A stretch of DNA of 64,000 bases from Escarpia spicata (GCA_963995525.1 OZ023208.1:17690519-17754518); one strand, 5' to 3'; counted from the first letter of the stretch, positions 12,272 to 25,100 are shown. Numbers and translations are program-made. Notes: generated from the letters alone by a model not told the origin.

Positions 12272-13686
12272 TGTCACATATGTTGTAAAACAACATTTCA
12301 GTATAATTCATTTCAGTTATAAAAATAATATGTCACCGTTATTGACAGGCATCAGATCATTATCTATTATTAAAGTCAATGTGATCACAATTTTGTTCAC
12401 AAGAGGGCAATACCTTTATATCGTTATGCTAATTTACAATTAATTACAATGACTACCAGGCAGATGGATGCGTTAGCAAGCTGTATCAATTTAAACTTAC
12501 AATTGAATTGATTGTAAATTGGTAATCTATTATAAATTAGTGATGTTGTATTTATATTTTTTATTCCCAGTTATAGTATGTAAGAGATTATTTCATATTG
12601 TGTTACAAATTACGACATATAAAATAGCAAAGGTTTATTATCTCATTGATATGAATCAGTCATGCATACTTTTCAATGAAATCATCTTAACATAAGGTAT
12701 TGAAACATTTAGTAACTGAATATAACATGTGAACTATAATTACCATTTATAGTGTTGCAAACTAATCTGTAGAGGAAAAGGGTCAAGTCATTAGTTAAGT
12801 ACATTGACGATAGATGGTGAAAACCGCTGATTCATGTTTAAATTTCCCAGAATTCAGAAGTTTCACATGTCAGTTTCCTTTAGGTTTCGCGGAAGAAAGT
12901 TTTGAAATGTTTCACGTCACCCCAAATATGAATTTGATTGGTTGGTTTATAAAAAGGACGCGGGCGTGATAGATCCGATCGGCCATTGTGCGATACTGGT
13001 ACCATGTGAGGAGGTTGAGTCAGGAGCAAGTCAAAAATGTAATATTATATTTAACTGGGCAGGTCGCCCATTAGTTATTTAGAAATTAAGTCATATATAT
13101 TGTTATGGTTTATTACATATAGAAATAAGAATTATGTCCAAAAGGACATTTATTTAGTTAAACGTTAGACTGTAAAACAGTCACTGACAGAGACAGTCGT
13201 CGATGTCATTCCGGGTGTTCGACTCGAGAATTCCATGAAAACTGAAGATATAAGATTCGACCAAGCGTTTCAAATTCGTCATCATGTCGGACAGCAGTGA
13301 TCTATGAACGTTCGTAAGATAGTACATTAATCAATTTTGATATTACTATTGTGCAAAAAAATACATTTAGAAATGATTTTAAAATTGTATAAGCCTATGG
13401 CTATACCATCTTTAACATTTCATTACATACAGAATATTAGCAAATATTTGAGATGAATAAATTTGACTGAATTATTACCAGTCGTGATGTAACCTTATAT
13501 AAGACTAAGGTTTGATTCAATCGTTATTTGTACAAGTATGTTTTGACAGTTATTAAAATGTTATATTTCCTTTATATATTTGCCAACTATAGGAATTGTC
13601 AAACGAATCGATAAATATAATTCCAATCCTCTTGTGTCACAGTATTTACCCCTAGAAAAACGACCCGTGACACGGGAATTGCGACA
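12272..13686 (+). mobile_element. Solo LTR inside the RTE relic
   Basis: The segment begins TGTCACATATG and ends GAATTGCGACA, a TG...CA form. It is flanked by ATCTG (12267-12271) and GTCTG (13687-13691), a 5-bp target duplication with one mismatch. Removing it brings the two halves of the host RT into the same reading frame at one codon. A TATA-like TATAAAAAG lies at about 12949 and an AATAAA at about 13457, both suitable for an LTR promoter and poly(A) site. It has no coding capacity. Orientation is inferred from these two signals. Confidence 0.7.
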
Positions 13687-13739
13687 GTCTGTATCCCCAA
13701 GAAAAGACATTTAACTGAATGTGACAACTGGATAGGCGG

Positions 13740-13926
13740 GACAGACAGGCAGACAGACATACATATTTATTTATTTTGACCATACGTACATATACACATA
13801 TACAATTTGAAATAATTTACATAACTGTGAAGGTCAAGAAGACTCCCAGTAAGACATATCATGTCGCTAACATGGGAGCCCCCTTTTAATAAAAATAAAT
13901 CGAATAGTAATAATAATAAATAATGA
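13740..13926 (-). mobile_element. Short truncated insert in the RTE relic
   Basis: About 185 bp separate the RT motif ending CDNW from the motif starting LPIPS. The insert begins with (GACA)-type and ATTT-type tails and has a unique core (AAGACTCCCAGTAAGACAT). On the minus strand this looks like a 5'-truncated LINE or SINE ending in a tetranucleotide tail. No clean target duplication is visible. Confidence 0.45.
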
Positions 13927-15929
13927 TAATGCTGCCCATACCAAGTATACTGTAAGATGATAGTGAACCGAATGCGAGATGTGATAGATGGCGAACTACT
14001 TGGGGAACGCGCAGGTTTTAGGCCAAAACGCTCGAGTATGGTGTGCTGAGCAACCGATTAATATTCACACTCAGACGCATCATTGAGAAATGTCAAGAGT
14101 ACCAATTACCATTTGCAATCGGTTTTATAGACAGCATCCACAGATCCGTCATGTAACAAATCGTAATCATATATGGAATCCCACGAAATATTGTACTAAT
14201 AATTGAGAAGCCACATGAAAATTCGAGATGTGTAAAAAATTAGGATGGTTACAGCGACTGGTTTCATTTGGTAATTCGTGTCAGATAGTCTCTTCGCTGT
14301 GAGCACCAACAGAGCCATACAGAGGCGATGAAGGGACTGTGTGGGCTAAAGAGGAGCATTTATAACACCTGGAATGTACTGATGACATTGTCGTCCCCTC
14401 ATATACCACCCAGGGCCTGCGCTGTCTTGTGGAATCAGTCGGCAGATATGCTGGTGGTTTGGAAATTGTAATAAGTGAAAAGTAGACAAGACATGCTGAC
14501 AGGGGAGCATCAAGCACTCACATACGTTTTGATTAACCATAACAAAGTGAAAACAGTCGACAATTTCACCCACCTTGGCAGGCTTCGCAACAACCAAGGA
14601 ATCATCGATGATGAATTAAACTGCACAGTGGGGAAAGTGCAGCAGCCTTCTACCAACTGCGAACAATTTGGAACAACAAGAATTCACCCTGAGATCCAAA
14701 CTCTGCTTCTATAATTCAAAAGAACTACCAACTCTACTATGTGGAAGCGAATCATGGAAACCAAAACAAGTCCAGAAAACAGCATTTACGCATGCGACAT
14801 TAAATGCCAGCGCCAGACCTTGAGCATTCACTGGAGCGATCATGTGACGAAAAACGAGAGCGGGATATGATCAAGACAACATCAAGCATCATCAACAGTT
14901 TGCAGAAGACGAATGAGCTGGCTCGGCCATGCCACGAGGTTCCCTCCTACTAGACATGCCTGAGATGTATTATGGTAAACACCAGCTAGTCAGAGAATGA
15001 GAGGGCGACCAAAAAAACTGGCGTCAAACAGTCGACTGTGACACAGCCGATCAACAAAAGATGAAGCAACGTCAGCGGGCAATACTCTACACTGGTCGTG
15101 ACTGACGCCATAACAGCTCACCGAAACAACACTACGGCGCGGCAACAAGACCCCAATAGCAGGCGTGGTCTCTTGAGTCAGGCTTCAGCTACATACATAT
15201 ATTATGTTACAAAGAAAGACTGAATTATTAATGTGCTTAAATTTAGATAATTTGTTAAAAGGGTAAATACATTTTCAAAGCTGCCATATTTGTAAAATAT
15301 AAAAATCGTCGTTTTGTATTTATTCCTATTTCTAATTCGTGCTGTTGTATAACGTATAAGTCCTGAAAGTTTGCATAACAGTTGTTTGCATAGCGAAAAG
15401 GGGTACCAGGGAACAGTAAATAATTTGTAACTCATAACAGAAAAAGCCGTTGTTAGAAAATGTACTTGCGCTCATGCCCTGAGTTCGCAAACACAGCCGT
15501 GCCCATTTACCGTTTTTATACTCAGAACGGTTTTACAGAAGAACGTTAGTCACGCGACATTCCAAAGCTTCTGATGCGTTGGTACTGGTTGTTTGTTATG
15601 ACGTAAATGTTTGCAGCGTTAGCCGCGTGCGCATTGTGTCTTTCGTTGCAAACAATCGATCTACGTATGAAAACCGGTAACAAATCTTGGCCGACGGAGA
15701 GTTTCAAAGGAAATAAAGGCGTTACATTTCTTATTGTTCTTTTTCTGCACTTAAGATCCAGGAGCGCGCTGTCTCGTCCAACCTGACACTCACTGGTGAC
15801 GTGGAGTGCGGAGGACAAAGGACAATTTTATTCTGAAGCGTTACATATTTCGCTCTGAAACGTTGGCGCCCGCGATGCAAACTCTCTAGGAAGAAAATGT
15901 TAACATACCCCAAACATGAATGAATGCTG

Positions 15930-16098
15930 TATGCACGCATGCATACATACATATGTACGCATACACGCATATTCTATGCATACACGCATACATACACACA
16001 TACAGACATACGTACACACGTACACACGTACGCACGTACGCACATACGCACATACATGCATATATACATGAATACATACATATTTACATACATACATG
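15930..16098. repeat. (ACAT)n / (ACGTAC)n compound microsatellite
   Basis: ACAT, GCATAC and CGTACACA words run for about 170 bp. Open frames across it on both strands are artefacts. The 15190-15900 stretch before it holds nothing I can support. Confidence 0.95.
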
Positions 16099-16210
16099 CA
16101 TACGTTAACTTGATTATAATTCATTCTTTTTAATTAAACGTTTTAATAAACGTATTAAATGTTTTTCGCGCAACGACTGATACAAAAATTCACAGATACT
16201 TAAATAATTC

Positions 16211-16409
16211 GCTCACTCACTCACTCACTCACTCACTCACTCACTCACTCACTCACTCACTCACTCACTCACTCACTCACTCACTCACTCACTCACTCAC
16301 TCACTCACTCACTCATTCACTCACTCACTCACTCACTCACTCACTCACTCACTCACTCACTCACTCACTCACTCACTCACCCACCCACCCACCCACTCAC
16401 TCACTCACC
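16211..16409. repeat. (ACTC)n tetranucleotide array
   Basis: Nearly perfect CTCA repeats run for about 170 bp, then a CCCA-variant patch and more CTCA. Similar TGAG tracts lie inside repeat family 1 near 45 and 55 kb, but the flanks here are different. Confidence 0.98.
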
Positions 16410-16424
16410 CGTCCCGTGACCGAG

Positions 16425-16935
16425 ACGGTCGTAGGGGTGCTATGTCCATTGTTTGTCAGTGTGCCCCTGCTTGGTCTGTCCTCTGCGGTGCGCAGTAGGA
16501 TCGGTAGCGGTAGACTATTCCACTTCATTATGTTATTCAGCCAGTCTTCTCATGGCGGTCTCATCTCCTATTGCCCTCTAGGGTGCCTTTCAGAACAGTT
16601 TTTGCGATTATGTTATGGCAGGTGATGTGACCAAACCTTGCGTGTCTTTTGCGGTGCGCAGCAGGATCGGGGGGGGGGGGGTCCATGATATTATCTAACG
16701 AGTTTTTCTTATAGCGGTCTAGTCTTCTATTTCCCCCCAGAATGCTTTGCATAATCGTTTTTGATATGATGTTGTGACACGTGATATGGCCAAATCAGGA
16801 GACTTGCGTTGATACTAGAGTCTCTTGTTTTCTCGCGAGAGAGCGAACCTGCTCTCCGACAGTGTCATTCGTTTCATGTTCTATATAGGAAATAACGAGG
16901 AGCCTTCTGAGACTCTTTAGTTCAAATTATTGGGC
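16425..16935 (-). mobile_element. LINE 3' ORF fragment, tandemly duplicated
   Basis: On the minus strand the motif FGHITCHNIIAKTVLKGTLE (16560-16660) recurs degenerately as FGHITCHNIISKTIMQSILG (16740-16800). This is the C-terminal 'FGHVTRH...' region typical of endonuclease/RT LINEs. The upstream piece (about 16930-16830) carries SYIEHETNDTV. The two copies also share GGTGCGCAG(C/T)AGGATCGG. A run of ten G lies at 16671-16681. Confidence 0.7.
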
Positions 16936-17001
16936 TCGTTTCTGTGTCCATGTCACACGCAGTGATGGATTTAATAGAGTAAATAAATATTACATGACAA
17001 G

Positions 17002-17178
17002 TGTAATACTTCGTAAGTTTGTAACACATCAACAATTCAGTTTTAATTAATTTATTGCCATGTGCGTTTTATAGTTACACTCGTGACTGACCCTTACAAC
17101 GGAAATGTGAAACAAAACAAAGCTTCGAAATTAACGGTACTCGCGATATAAATTGAACTAGTAAGCGACATATCTACA
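17002..17178 (-). repeat. 3' LTR of the Gypsy element
   Basis: On the plus strand it starts TGTAATACTTCG and ends CATATCTACA. It aligns along its length with 21500-21689; the shorter copy lacks about 13 bases around CTCGCGG. Confidence 0.92.
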
Positions 17179-17734
17179 TCTTGCTACTACAAATTTAAAA
17201 GTTCATTGCAATGTTAATATGCACTTTAAAGCATTTCACATAATATTTATGTTGAGATATTCTTTCTTCAAGTTCCAATATCTGTCTTCGCATCTGCATG
17301 TCCTTTGCACAGTTCACATTCTCAACCTAAGAATTAACTTTTGTACAATGTTATTGTACGTATTACAAAATAAAATGTTCATGTAATGAATTCTCTATGC
17401 TAAATGTCGTTTACAATGTAATAATTCAACAAGCTATTCTAATTTAGGAACATGTGGAGTAGATTATCCATATTTCCAGATGAGTTGCAGCTATAATATT
17501 ATTATTCTGATAGCTGTCTTGAGCAACACATTTCCTGTCTACTTTACATGTTTCCTATTAGTCTCTCTGGTTGTCGGTGAATCCTGGCAGATCTTCGGTA
17601 CACCAGACGAGTCACAGGAGGCACAACTGGACTTCTCAGCGCATTCAGTTCAGGTTCATTTTCTTCGTGTTGCTCTTCTTGTTCTTCAGTTTCAGTTTCT
17701 CCATATTGCATAATATCGTTTTCTGTTGTTGCCG

Positions 17735-20594
17735 TTATATCTCATCGATTTCTTCGAATTTCTGTACCTCGGTGTGTTTGGACCTTATAGGATCTCGGCG
17801 CGACTTGCTCAAGAACAGTAGCACGTGTGTGCATTTTCTCTCCGAGTCGTACACTCTCACTCTGTCTCCTTGCTTAAGTGGTTCAAGTGATTGAACTCCT
17901 TTTCTGTCATGGTAGTATTTATGTTTCTCACTCTTCTTAATCTTCTCAAAGTTCCTGGTATATGCTTTGGACGTGTTGTCTCTATATCTTGGAATATTAC
18001 ATCTGGTTCTTCTTCCCAGATTGAGCTCTGATGGAGTGTATCCACTTTTAAGTTGGGTGCTTCTGTACGTTAGTAGACCCATTTGTTCGCCACGCTTTCC
18101 GGGGATGTTCTTTAGAGTCTTCACTATTCTTTCTGCTAGTCCATTGGATTGTGGGTACGTTGGATTAGATGTGGTGTGCTTAAAGTCCCATTCGTCAGCA
18201 AATTGTTTGAATTCGGTGCTTGAGTAGCAAGGCCCATTATCGGTCACAAGCTCGTGTGGGATTCCGAAACTCCCAAAGCTTTCTTTCATAGTTTGTATGA
18301 CCGATTTATCAAATTGGAATAATCCGATCCAACTTTCGGCCACGCTTGTGTTGGTACTTCATGTGGAATCAGTGGCTCTCGACACTGTCTGGCTCTCTGG
18401 TCTAGACAGTCACTCCATTGACTCACCATCTTCTTAATGTCGTTGTTGATACCAGGCCAAAACATTGTTGATTTCGCTCTTCGTTTACATTTCTCTTGAC
18501 CGAGATGACCCGTGTCTTTCAAGAATGTTCATCTTCGTCTTCCCTGGAATCACAATTCAGGTTCCTTTCAGGATCAAGCCATCCTGAACAGCCATTTCAT
18601 CCCTGTACTTCCGGTATGAGTGTGTGCACACTGGACAATCTCTCTGTTCACTCGGCCATCCTGACATTATAATGTTTACCAAAGCGCACATCTTTGCACC
18701 ATCTTCATATTCTCTCTTGATTTCTTCTTTCCTCCTGTCTGTCACAGACACAGAACTCATCACACCATGTACATGTGCTTTTATCTCCGATTCAAATTCG
18801 AATGTTTGCACTTTCTGTATTTCTGCGATAATCGCCAGCACATCTGCTACTGCGATGGCATCGACATATAAGTGTTCGCAAGAGTATCTTCCTCTTGTTT
18901 CTGGTGAACATGTGTGTTTTGCTGAGTCACTCGTGACAATGTGTCCGCTGCGTACATGTACTTTCCTGGTACATACGTTAGTTTCAGATCATACTTCTGC
19001 AACCTCAGTCGAATTCGTTGCATTCGTGGTGGACAGTCATTCAACGCTTTCGAGAAAATCGCATCAAGTGGCTTGTGGTCGGTCCCCACTTCCATTGTCC
19101 GAACATGTATTGGTGAACTTTTTGACAGGCAAACTCCACAGCTAGAGCTTCTCTTTTGGTGGGTGCATACAGCGATTGACAATCGGTCATTGATCTTGAT
19201 GCATACGCAACTGGTAACAACTCATCACCATGCAGCTGTTGTAATATTGCCCCAAATCGTTTCTGGTTTGCACTACGATATTTTATTTTGCAATTCAAGG
19301 TTGTAGAATTGCAGCACGGGCTTGCTCGAGACCACCTCTTTCAGGTTTTCAAATGCTCTCCATTGGAAGTGCACATCGGATTTCATCAACACTCTCAAGT
19401 GGTAACTCAAGTGGTAACTAATTTCTGCAAGATCTGACTGAAATCTTGCGACGTATTTCACCATACCAAGGAACCTAACCAGTTCTTCTTTGTTTGTGGA
19501 TGGCGTCGTGTGCGTGATAGCTGCGACTTTCTTCGGGGCTGGCTTCATGCCTTCTTTGCTGAAAATTTCTCCCAGAAATTTCAACTCTGTTACGCCCATT
19601 TTACATTTGTCTTTCTTGAGGGATAATCCTGTCTCTCGACACTTGTCAAGGACTCTTCTCACAGTGGCATCATGCTGTTCTCGAGTCGAACCCCATATGA
19701 TGATGTCGTCCATCGATCTGTCTACTTTTGGAATTGTTTCAAACAATTGATGGATGGTTCTGTGATATATATCTGGAGTACACGAGACTCCAAACGGAAG
19801 TTATAGGTAGCGATACCTGCTATATGGTGTATTGAATGTGCAGAGTTTCGAGCTGTCTTCGTCTAATTTTAACTGCCCAAACCCTCGGATACAGTCTATC
19901 TTTGAGAAATACTTCCTTCCTGACATCTTTGCCATGATCTCTTCACGTGTTGGAAGTTTGAAGTGTTCTCTTCGAATTGACTTATTCAAGTTTCTCAGGT
20001 CTAAGCAAACTCGAAGTGACCCATCTTGCTTGTACGTATAGTGAAGGGACTTTACCCAATCAGTCGGTTCTTCGATCTTTGTAGTCACATCATTTTCTTC
20101 CATTCTCTTCAATTCTTCTTCCACCTCTTTGAATTTCTCGAATGGTACTTTCCTGCACAGTTTTACTACCGGTTCCGCGTCTGATTTGAGCTTGATGCTA
20201 ACTTCTCATGGTACACAGCCAAGTCCTCTGAACAAGTCTTCGTATTCTTCCAAGATATGAAGAGCTTTCTTGTCACAACTTGCTCAACAGCTAGTACTCT
20301 CTTCACAAGACCCATGTCATCACACATCTGTCTTCCCAATATAGGCTTAACTGGACCTGGACAGATGATAAGCAATGCTCGCTTTGATTGTACTTTGTGT
20401 TTCACAATCAAAATTGCTTGTCCTGTTACAGCAACTTCTTCCCCATTGTAGGCAATAAGCTTCATTTTTGTAGCTCTCATTTTTGGCCTGCTTGGAAGGG
20501 TGTTGTAATCTTTCATTGGTATTATGTTCATATCACTGCCTGTGTCAAGTTTCATAGGAATGACCACGTCATGGTTATGTATACACAATAGCAC
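17735..20594 (-). pseudogene. Gypsy pol (protease, RT, RNase H, integrase), broken
   Basis: In order: an aspartic protease with the LDTGSD motif (about 20545), then an RT with the LRVCLDLRNLNK and YFSKIDCIRGF blocks (about 20020-19900). The active-site box reads SMDD near 19705, where Y-x-DD is expected. RNase H (about 19298-18980) has the DHKPL and ADTLSR motifs. The integrase has a zinc-binding part about 18510-18380, in which one expected cysteine reads serine (QWSDC). Its catalytic core about 18343-18100 has TDNGP and PQSNGLAE. An in-frame TAA at about 19800, several frameshifts and a missing segment between GSD and YSN near 18316 inactivate it. Confidence 0.88.
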
Positions 20595-21472
20595 AATTCA
20601 GGATTCTTCTTGTGTTCTTCTATTGTGTCAACCACAAAGTCGTGTTCTTCTACCACTTTCTTACGTGTTGTCACGTTTGGCCTTGGATTTCTGGTTGTAC
20701 AACATCTCTTAACCTGATCTCTTCCATTACATATGTGGCATGTTTGTCCGTCAGCAGGACAGGGTTTTCCGTCGTGACCATAGCCGCACTTCATACATTT
20801 CTGCTTGTACGCGTAAGAGTAGTTCCTATTTCCGTGGAACTTCCTGAATCCGCCTTGATCTTGCCGTGGACCTTTGTGTTCTGATTTTCTAGTGAACTTC
20901 CTGTCTGTCATCAAGACATGCACATCTCGGTCATCAATCAATGACATTTCCTTTTCCCTGATGACATTCAACTCACAATTTTTACAAATCATGATCGTCT
21001 TGTCGAGTGTAACTTCGTGTGTGTTAATTATTTTTTTCGTGTTTCAACACTTCTGATTCCTATAAAAAAAAATTTCACGAATCAGTCCTTCGGCTAACTG
21101 TTCGAACTCGCATATGTTTGCTATCTTGCTCAAATCTGTGAGGTCCGATGCAAGACTCACCTTGTTTCTGTGTTCTTTCGTGAAAACACAGTCTTTCATA
21201 CGCCACATATTTCTTTCCTTGCATATGTGTCTCAAATTGTTCTGCAAGGTAGGCAAACTTGTTTTGTTCTCTTCAGCGATGTTGAAAGTATTGAATACTT
21301 CAATGGCTTTCTCACTTGCGCAGTGTAACACCAACGTGCACTTTATCTTGTCGGGCCGACTAGATTTTTCCGTGGCTTCGAGGTAGATGTCGAACTTTTG
21401 ATACCAATTTCACAATTTGTCTTCCTTGTTTCCTTCGAAACTCAGTTTTCCGGGCGGTTGTAGCGATTCCAT
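20552..21472 (-). pseudogene. Gypsy gag (capsid and zinc-knuckle nucleocapsid), broken
   Basis: The minus-strand start at 21472 opens a gag-like N-terminus that hits a stop about 20 codons in. The capsid-like part continues to about 21044. After a frameshift near an A-run at 21062-21071, the nucleocapsid part contains a cysteine-rich zinc-knuckle region (CMKCGYGHDGKPC, then CHIC) at about 20820-20700. Gag packages element RNA. The frame then meets the protease frame near 20590 with an offset, whether by natural frameshifting or decay. Confidence 0.8.
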
Positions 21473-21499
21473 GCTATTTCGTGTTCAAGTCTGACTCCA

Positions 21500-21689
21500 T
21501 GTAATACTTCGTAAGTCTGTAACACGTCAACAATTCAGTTTTAATTAATTTATTGCCATGTGCTTTTACAGTTACACTCGTGACCTCCATACACCGGAAG
21601 TGTGTATTGACCAACACAAAGCTTCGAAATTAACTGTACTCGCGGTCGTACACGCGATGTACATTGAACTAGTAAGCGGCATCTCTACA
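21500..21689 (-). repeat. 5' LTR of the Gypsy element
   Basis: On the plus strand it starts TGTAATACTTCG and ends CATCTCTACA. It differs from the other LTR at several bases and by small indels, so the insertion is not recent. Confidence 0.92.
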
Positions 21690-21699
21690 CTCAGGACAG

Positions 21700-22165
21700 T
21701 AACAATCGATGAATTTATATATTTATTGATATAACAAAGGTTTTCGATACAGTAGTCAATGGAATATTTATCAGCACGCCGAATTATTACGGTATGCGAG
21801 GAGTACGTAGCAAAGTATGTGATTAAACGCTACCCCTCAAACAGGGAGCAATTTGTAAATATTGACGGATGTGTCTTGGAACCATTAGATGTCACATGTG
21901 GACTTCAGTATTGCGGGTAACAATACAAATTATTACCACTACGAGTCGTGTTAAATAAATAGCGTGCCAGAGTGTGCACATGGCTTGGTGTAAACGAATT
22001 GACATCGAAGTTGTCAAAAACAAATTAAATGTTATTCAGGAACCGTCCGACAGGCGTTAACATTAATTTGTGCATAAATAACGAACGATTAACCAGAGTA
22101 GGTATAACAACATTTCTGTGAATATTTACGGATGCCCTTCTGATCTGGAAATATCATAACGCGTT
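21700..22165 (+). mobile_element. CR1/Jockey-type RT fragment
   Basis: Degenerate plus-strand RT words appear: ITKVFDTV (about 21731), YYGMRGV, a QFVN-containing block and VTCG near 21890. Then come the WCKR/NKLNVI block near 21990 and a TRVGITTF-like piece near 22095. Stops and frameshifts occur throughout. It abuts the right end of the Gypsy element, but its left half is not found on the other side. Confidence 0.6.
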
Positions 22166-22169
22166 TGTA

Positions 22170-25100
22170 AAAAAAAATTGTAGGAGACATGGCTATGGCA
22201 ATCGTCGTTTTTATTTATGTTACTGAGATGCCATCTTTGCCTAAGATAAATCCAATATATTTAAATGAGTCAACTTCCTCAAGATACTGCTGCTTGTAGA
22301 CCAAGTGGGGAGCGTTTGTTATTTAGGTTAAAAAAACAACCGTAATATTTTAAACGTGGGTTGTTTCGAACGTCTTACACTGACGACGTCACATACTGCA
22401 TTTGACACTCCAACATACGTCAGTAACTTGGTGTGCAGTCTGTAGAGCGGTGTTAACGGGGAGCCGCATGCATAGTGGACATGTATTATTCACTACGATG
22501 CATCGTTCTTGTTTAATACAAAGATCTATTGCAACTTTGGCAATTAATCATAATACAATGACGCACCATTTGAAGAAAAAGCAATGCAGTAGACATTTTT
22601 CTGACTAGGTTAGGCCTAGCAAGCTATCTATCAAAGGTGTTAACCTCAAAACAACGGGCTAGACATAGGCTCGCAAATGTTACACTCTCGAAAAGCCGAT
22701 GGCTTTATTGTCCACTTGCCGTATGTGATTTACTCTTTTGGAAACCTTGTTAAAACTTGACAAATCTTGTAAAAACCAGGCGGGTCGCGTAGCATTGTTC
22801 ATTTGTAGTGAATTGGAATATGTGATGTGTTATATGATAATATATGAATGCAATAGTCGTTGAGACAGTTCATGTTAACTGCTATTTAAAACATCTGAAC
22901 TCTGAAAACAAACAATGTAAGTTTGATCTCGTTACAGGGTTTATAATTTCACTCGCTGTCTTACACCTTCTGCCTTCATGAAGGACAACGTGTTGCAACA
23001 ATGAATACATGGAATTGTTTTGGCGAAGCGACACTGCAAACGAAGCGACACTACTCCAATATCTTGGTTGTTTTGTGAGCTTCTAAGAAGCGAACGCTTT
23101 CCATGGTTCCAAAGACAATCCGTAGATCAGAGTTTGAGGTGTTGGACTGACGTCAGAACGACAACATCTGTGTCAACTGTACATATTGCACCTTAGTATA
23201 CACGTGGCTCGCGCAACCGTCCCCTTGTGAAATGGACAGGCTCTGACATATGACGAGGCTGCACGCAGCACGTGTGACTGATGTCTGCAGGTGAAGTAGC
23301 GTTAAACATTCACCATTAAGACAATACGGTAATGTTTTGAACATACAACCTAGGTTCAAAACATCCCGTGTCCTACGTTCAGAACTGGTAATTTAGACAA
23401 TAAAAACGTACATGTAATAACTTTTTTTTATCATACAGTAATATCATAAACCATCAACTATAGTTCGATATAAATATTCAACTATATCCCCAGTAGCAAA
23501 TATGTCCATCCTCTGATGCCGGTACGCACACATAGAAGAACAATGCAGAAGACGATGTCCCGAATTATCTTACATTTAACACACGTGACGTACATTGAAG
23601 CGATTTTATGCAACGCTGCGCGTGTTTTCTACGTTTGCTGTAAGTGATACAAACTGTCTCCAGCTGGTTGATTAATGGTTGATGTAGCTTGGTACAATCG
23701 CAAAAAACACGCATAATGTTGCGAATCAAATAATGTCCGACTAACGTCCGGTACGAATCCTTAACTTGTAAGAATCCTTGGCTCACGGGGAATAAAAAAA
23801 AATAAAACGTTATTGATGGGCTAGAATTTAAAAAAATGTACCAATGCAAAAATTGGGTGTCTTCGCACTTTGAAACGCGCTTAAACGAATACAATCACAT
23901 TTTTTTTCAGAATTAATAGTTCTGTGAATAGACATCTATAATTCGAGTTTGAGTTTGTATGATTATCTATATATTTGGTCTATAATTTAAGATTAATAGA
24001 TCCTTGTTCACAACCAAGTAGCCAAAAAACCAATGTCCAAAGCACCATTTTCAAAATGGCAGTGAAGTTTAGCAATATACGCGTGACAAGAATGTTAGGT
24101 TCAGCTGTTCCTATCCGTAGAACAAACATTTGAGAATAATATCGGAACAAATCATGGTATTACTGACAATATTCTTTATGAAGTGCATGCTTATAGAATG
24201 TCTCGAAAACGCTGTTTACTACCAGATCCAACTTTGCAGTAGTTAGTCAGAGATGGAATATAGTAATAAAAGTATTCAAGCGCTTAATGTGTCTACCAAT
24301 AAACATATATCCGAAAACAAGCACCCTTTTTGGCTAGGTTGAGACATAAATGCGCAAGAATGTATGTCAAATGTCAAAAAATGTTGCGTCATGTTTAAGA
24401 GATGTTTATTACGACATCCATTTTCTCAAAAACTATTGATTCCAGAGCTTAAAGAAAACATGATGCAGATAAACAATCGCAATGGTGTCACACATTATTG
24501 TAATTCTGGCGACAATGTTCTGCAGAAGTACTGTGTGTTTACTACGACATCGTGTCAAAATGTTTACTACGACATCCACCTATAATAAAACAGTGTAATC
24601 CACTTTGTCCGGTTGTCACGTTTACCTATTTACATTCGAGTATCCAAACTTATGACGTTGGACATCCAAAAAAGGATAGGTGACTGTTGTTTAATTGATC
24701 TTTTCCTAGAAATTGTATGGTGACAGTATGCATTTTGTCAATACTAAGGCTTGTAGATTTAAACCAGACCATATTGAGTTAATAAAAACGTACTGATTGT
24801 TGTGAGAACATGTGACTGTTCAAAAGTTACTACACAGAATCGACATTGGCGTGGTATTTTCCTTGCCTATGCACATTAAATCCAAGCTAAAATATCGATG
24901 TCGTAGTAAACTCAATATGTTTACTACGACAGTTTACCTTTCTAAAAGTAAATCTAAGATGATGAATGTGCATATTTAACTTCAAATAGGTGCCTACTTC
25001 ATAATAGTACCTGGAAATTAGATAATGTATCAGTGCATTATGTTATTTTACGTTTTTAATTACATTTATGAGTACGCAAAACATGCCAACAATATTGCTG

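Larger units (their letters stand above)
12085..15190 (+). mobile_element. RTE-like LINE relic, split by two insertions
   Basis: Pieces of one reverse transcriptase appear in order. 12090-12271 carries SPGKDGITAKMIKAGGE and EDWKDGVV. 13692-13738 carries IPKKRHLTECDNW. 13928-14170 carries the RT core with GERAGFRP and CQEYQLPFAIGFID. 14370-14700 holds the DDIVV catalytic region and its sequel. 14920-15010 carries the LGHATR C-terminal motif. The gaps are a 1.4-kb solo LTR (12272-13686) and a shorter insert (about 13740-13926). The remaining sequence is full of stops, so the copy is ancient. The 3' end lies near 15190. Confidence 0.8.
17002..21689 (-). mobile_element. Ty3/Gypsy LTR retrotransposon, complete length, inactivated
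   Basis: Two direct LTRs (17002-17178 and 21500-21689) bound an internal region read on the minus strand in the order gag, protease, RT, RNase H, integrase. Immediately inside the 5' LTR is TGGAGTCAGACTTGAAC, a candidate tRNA primer-binding site starting with TGG. Flanking five-base words (ACAAG left, CTCAG right) are not identical, so a target duplication is not evident. Several stops and frameshifts, an integrase deletion and an altered RT active site show the copy is dead. The 17180-17730 part between integrase and the 3' LTR is non-coding. Confidence 0.93.
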
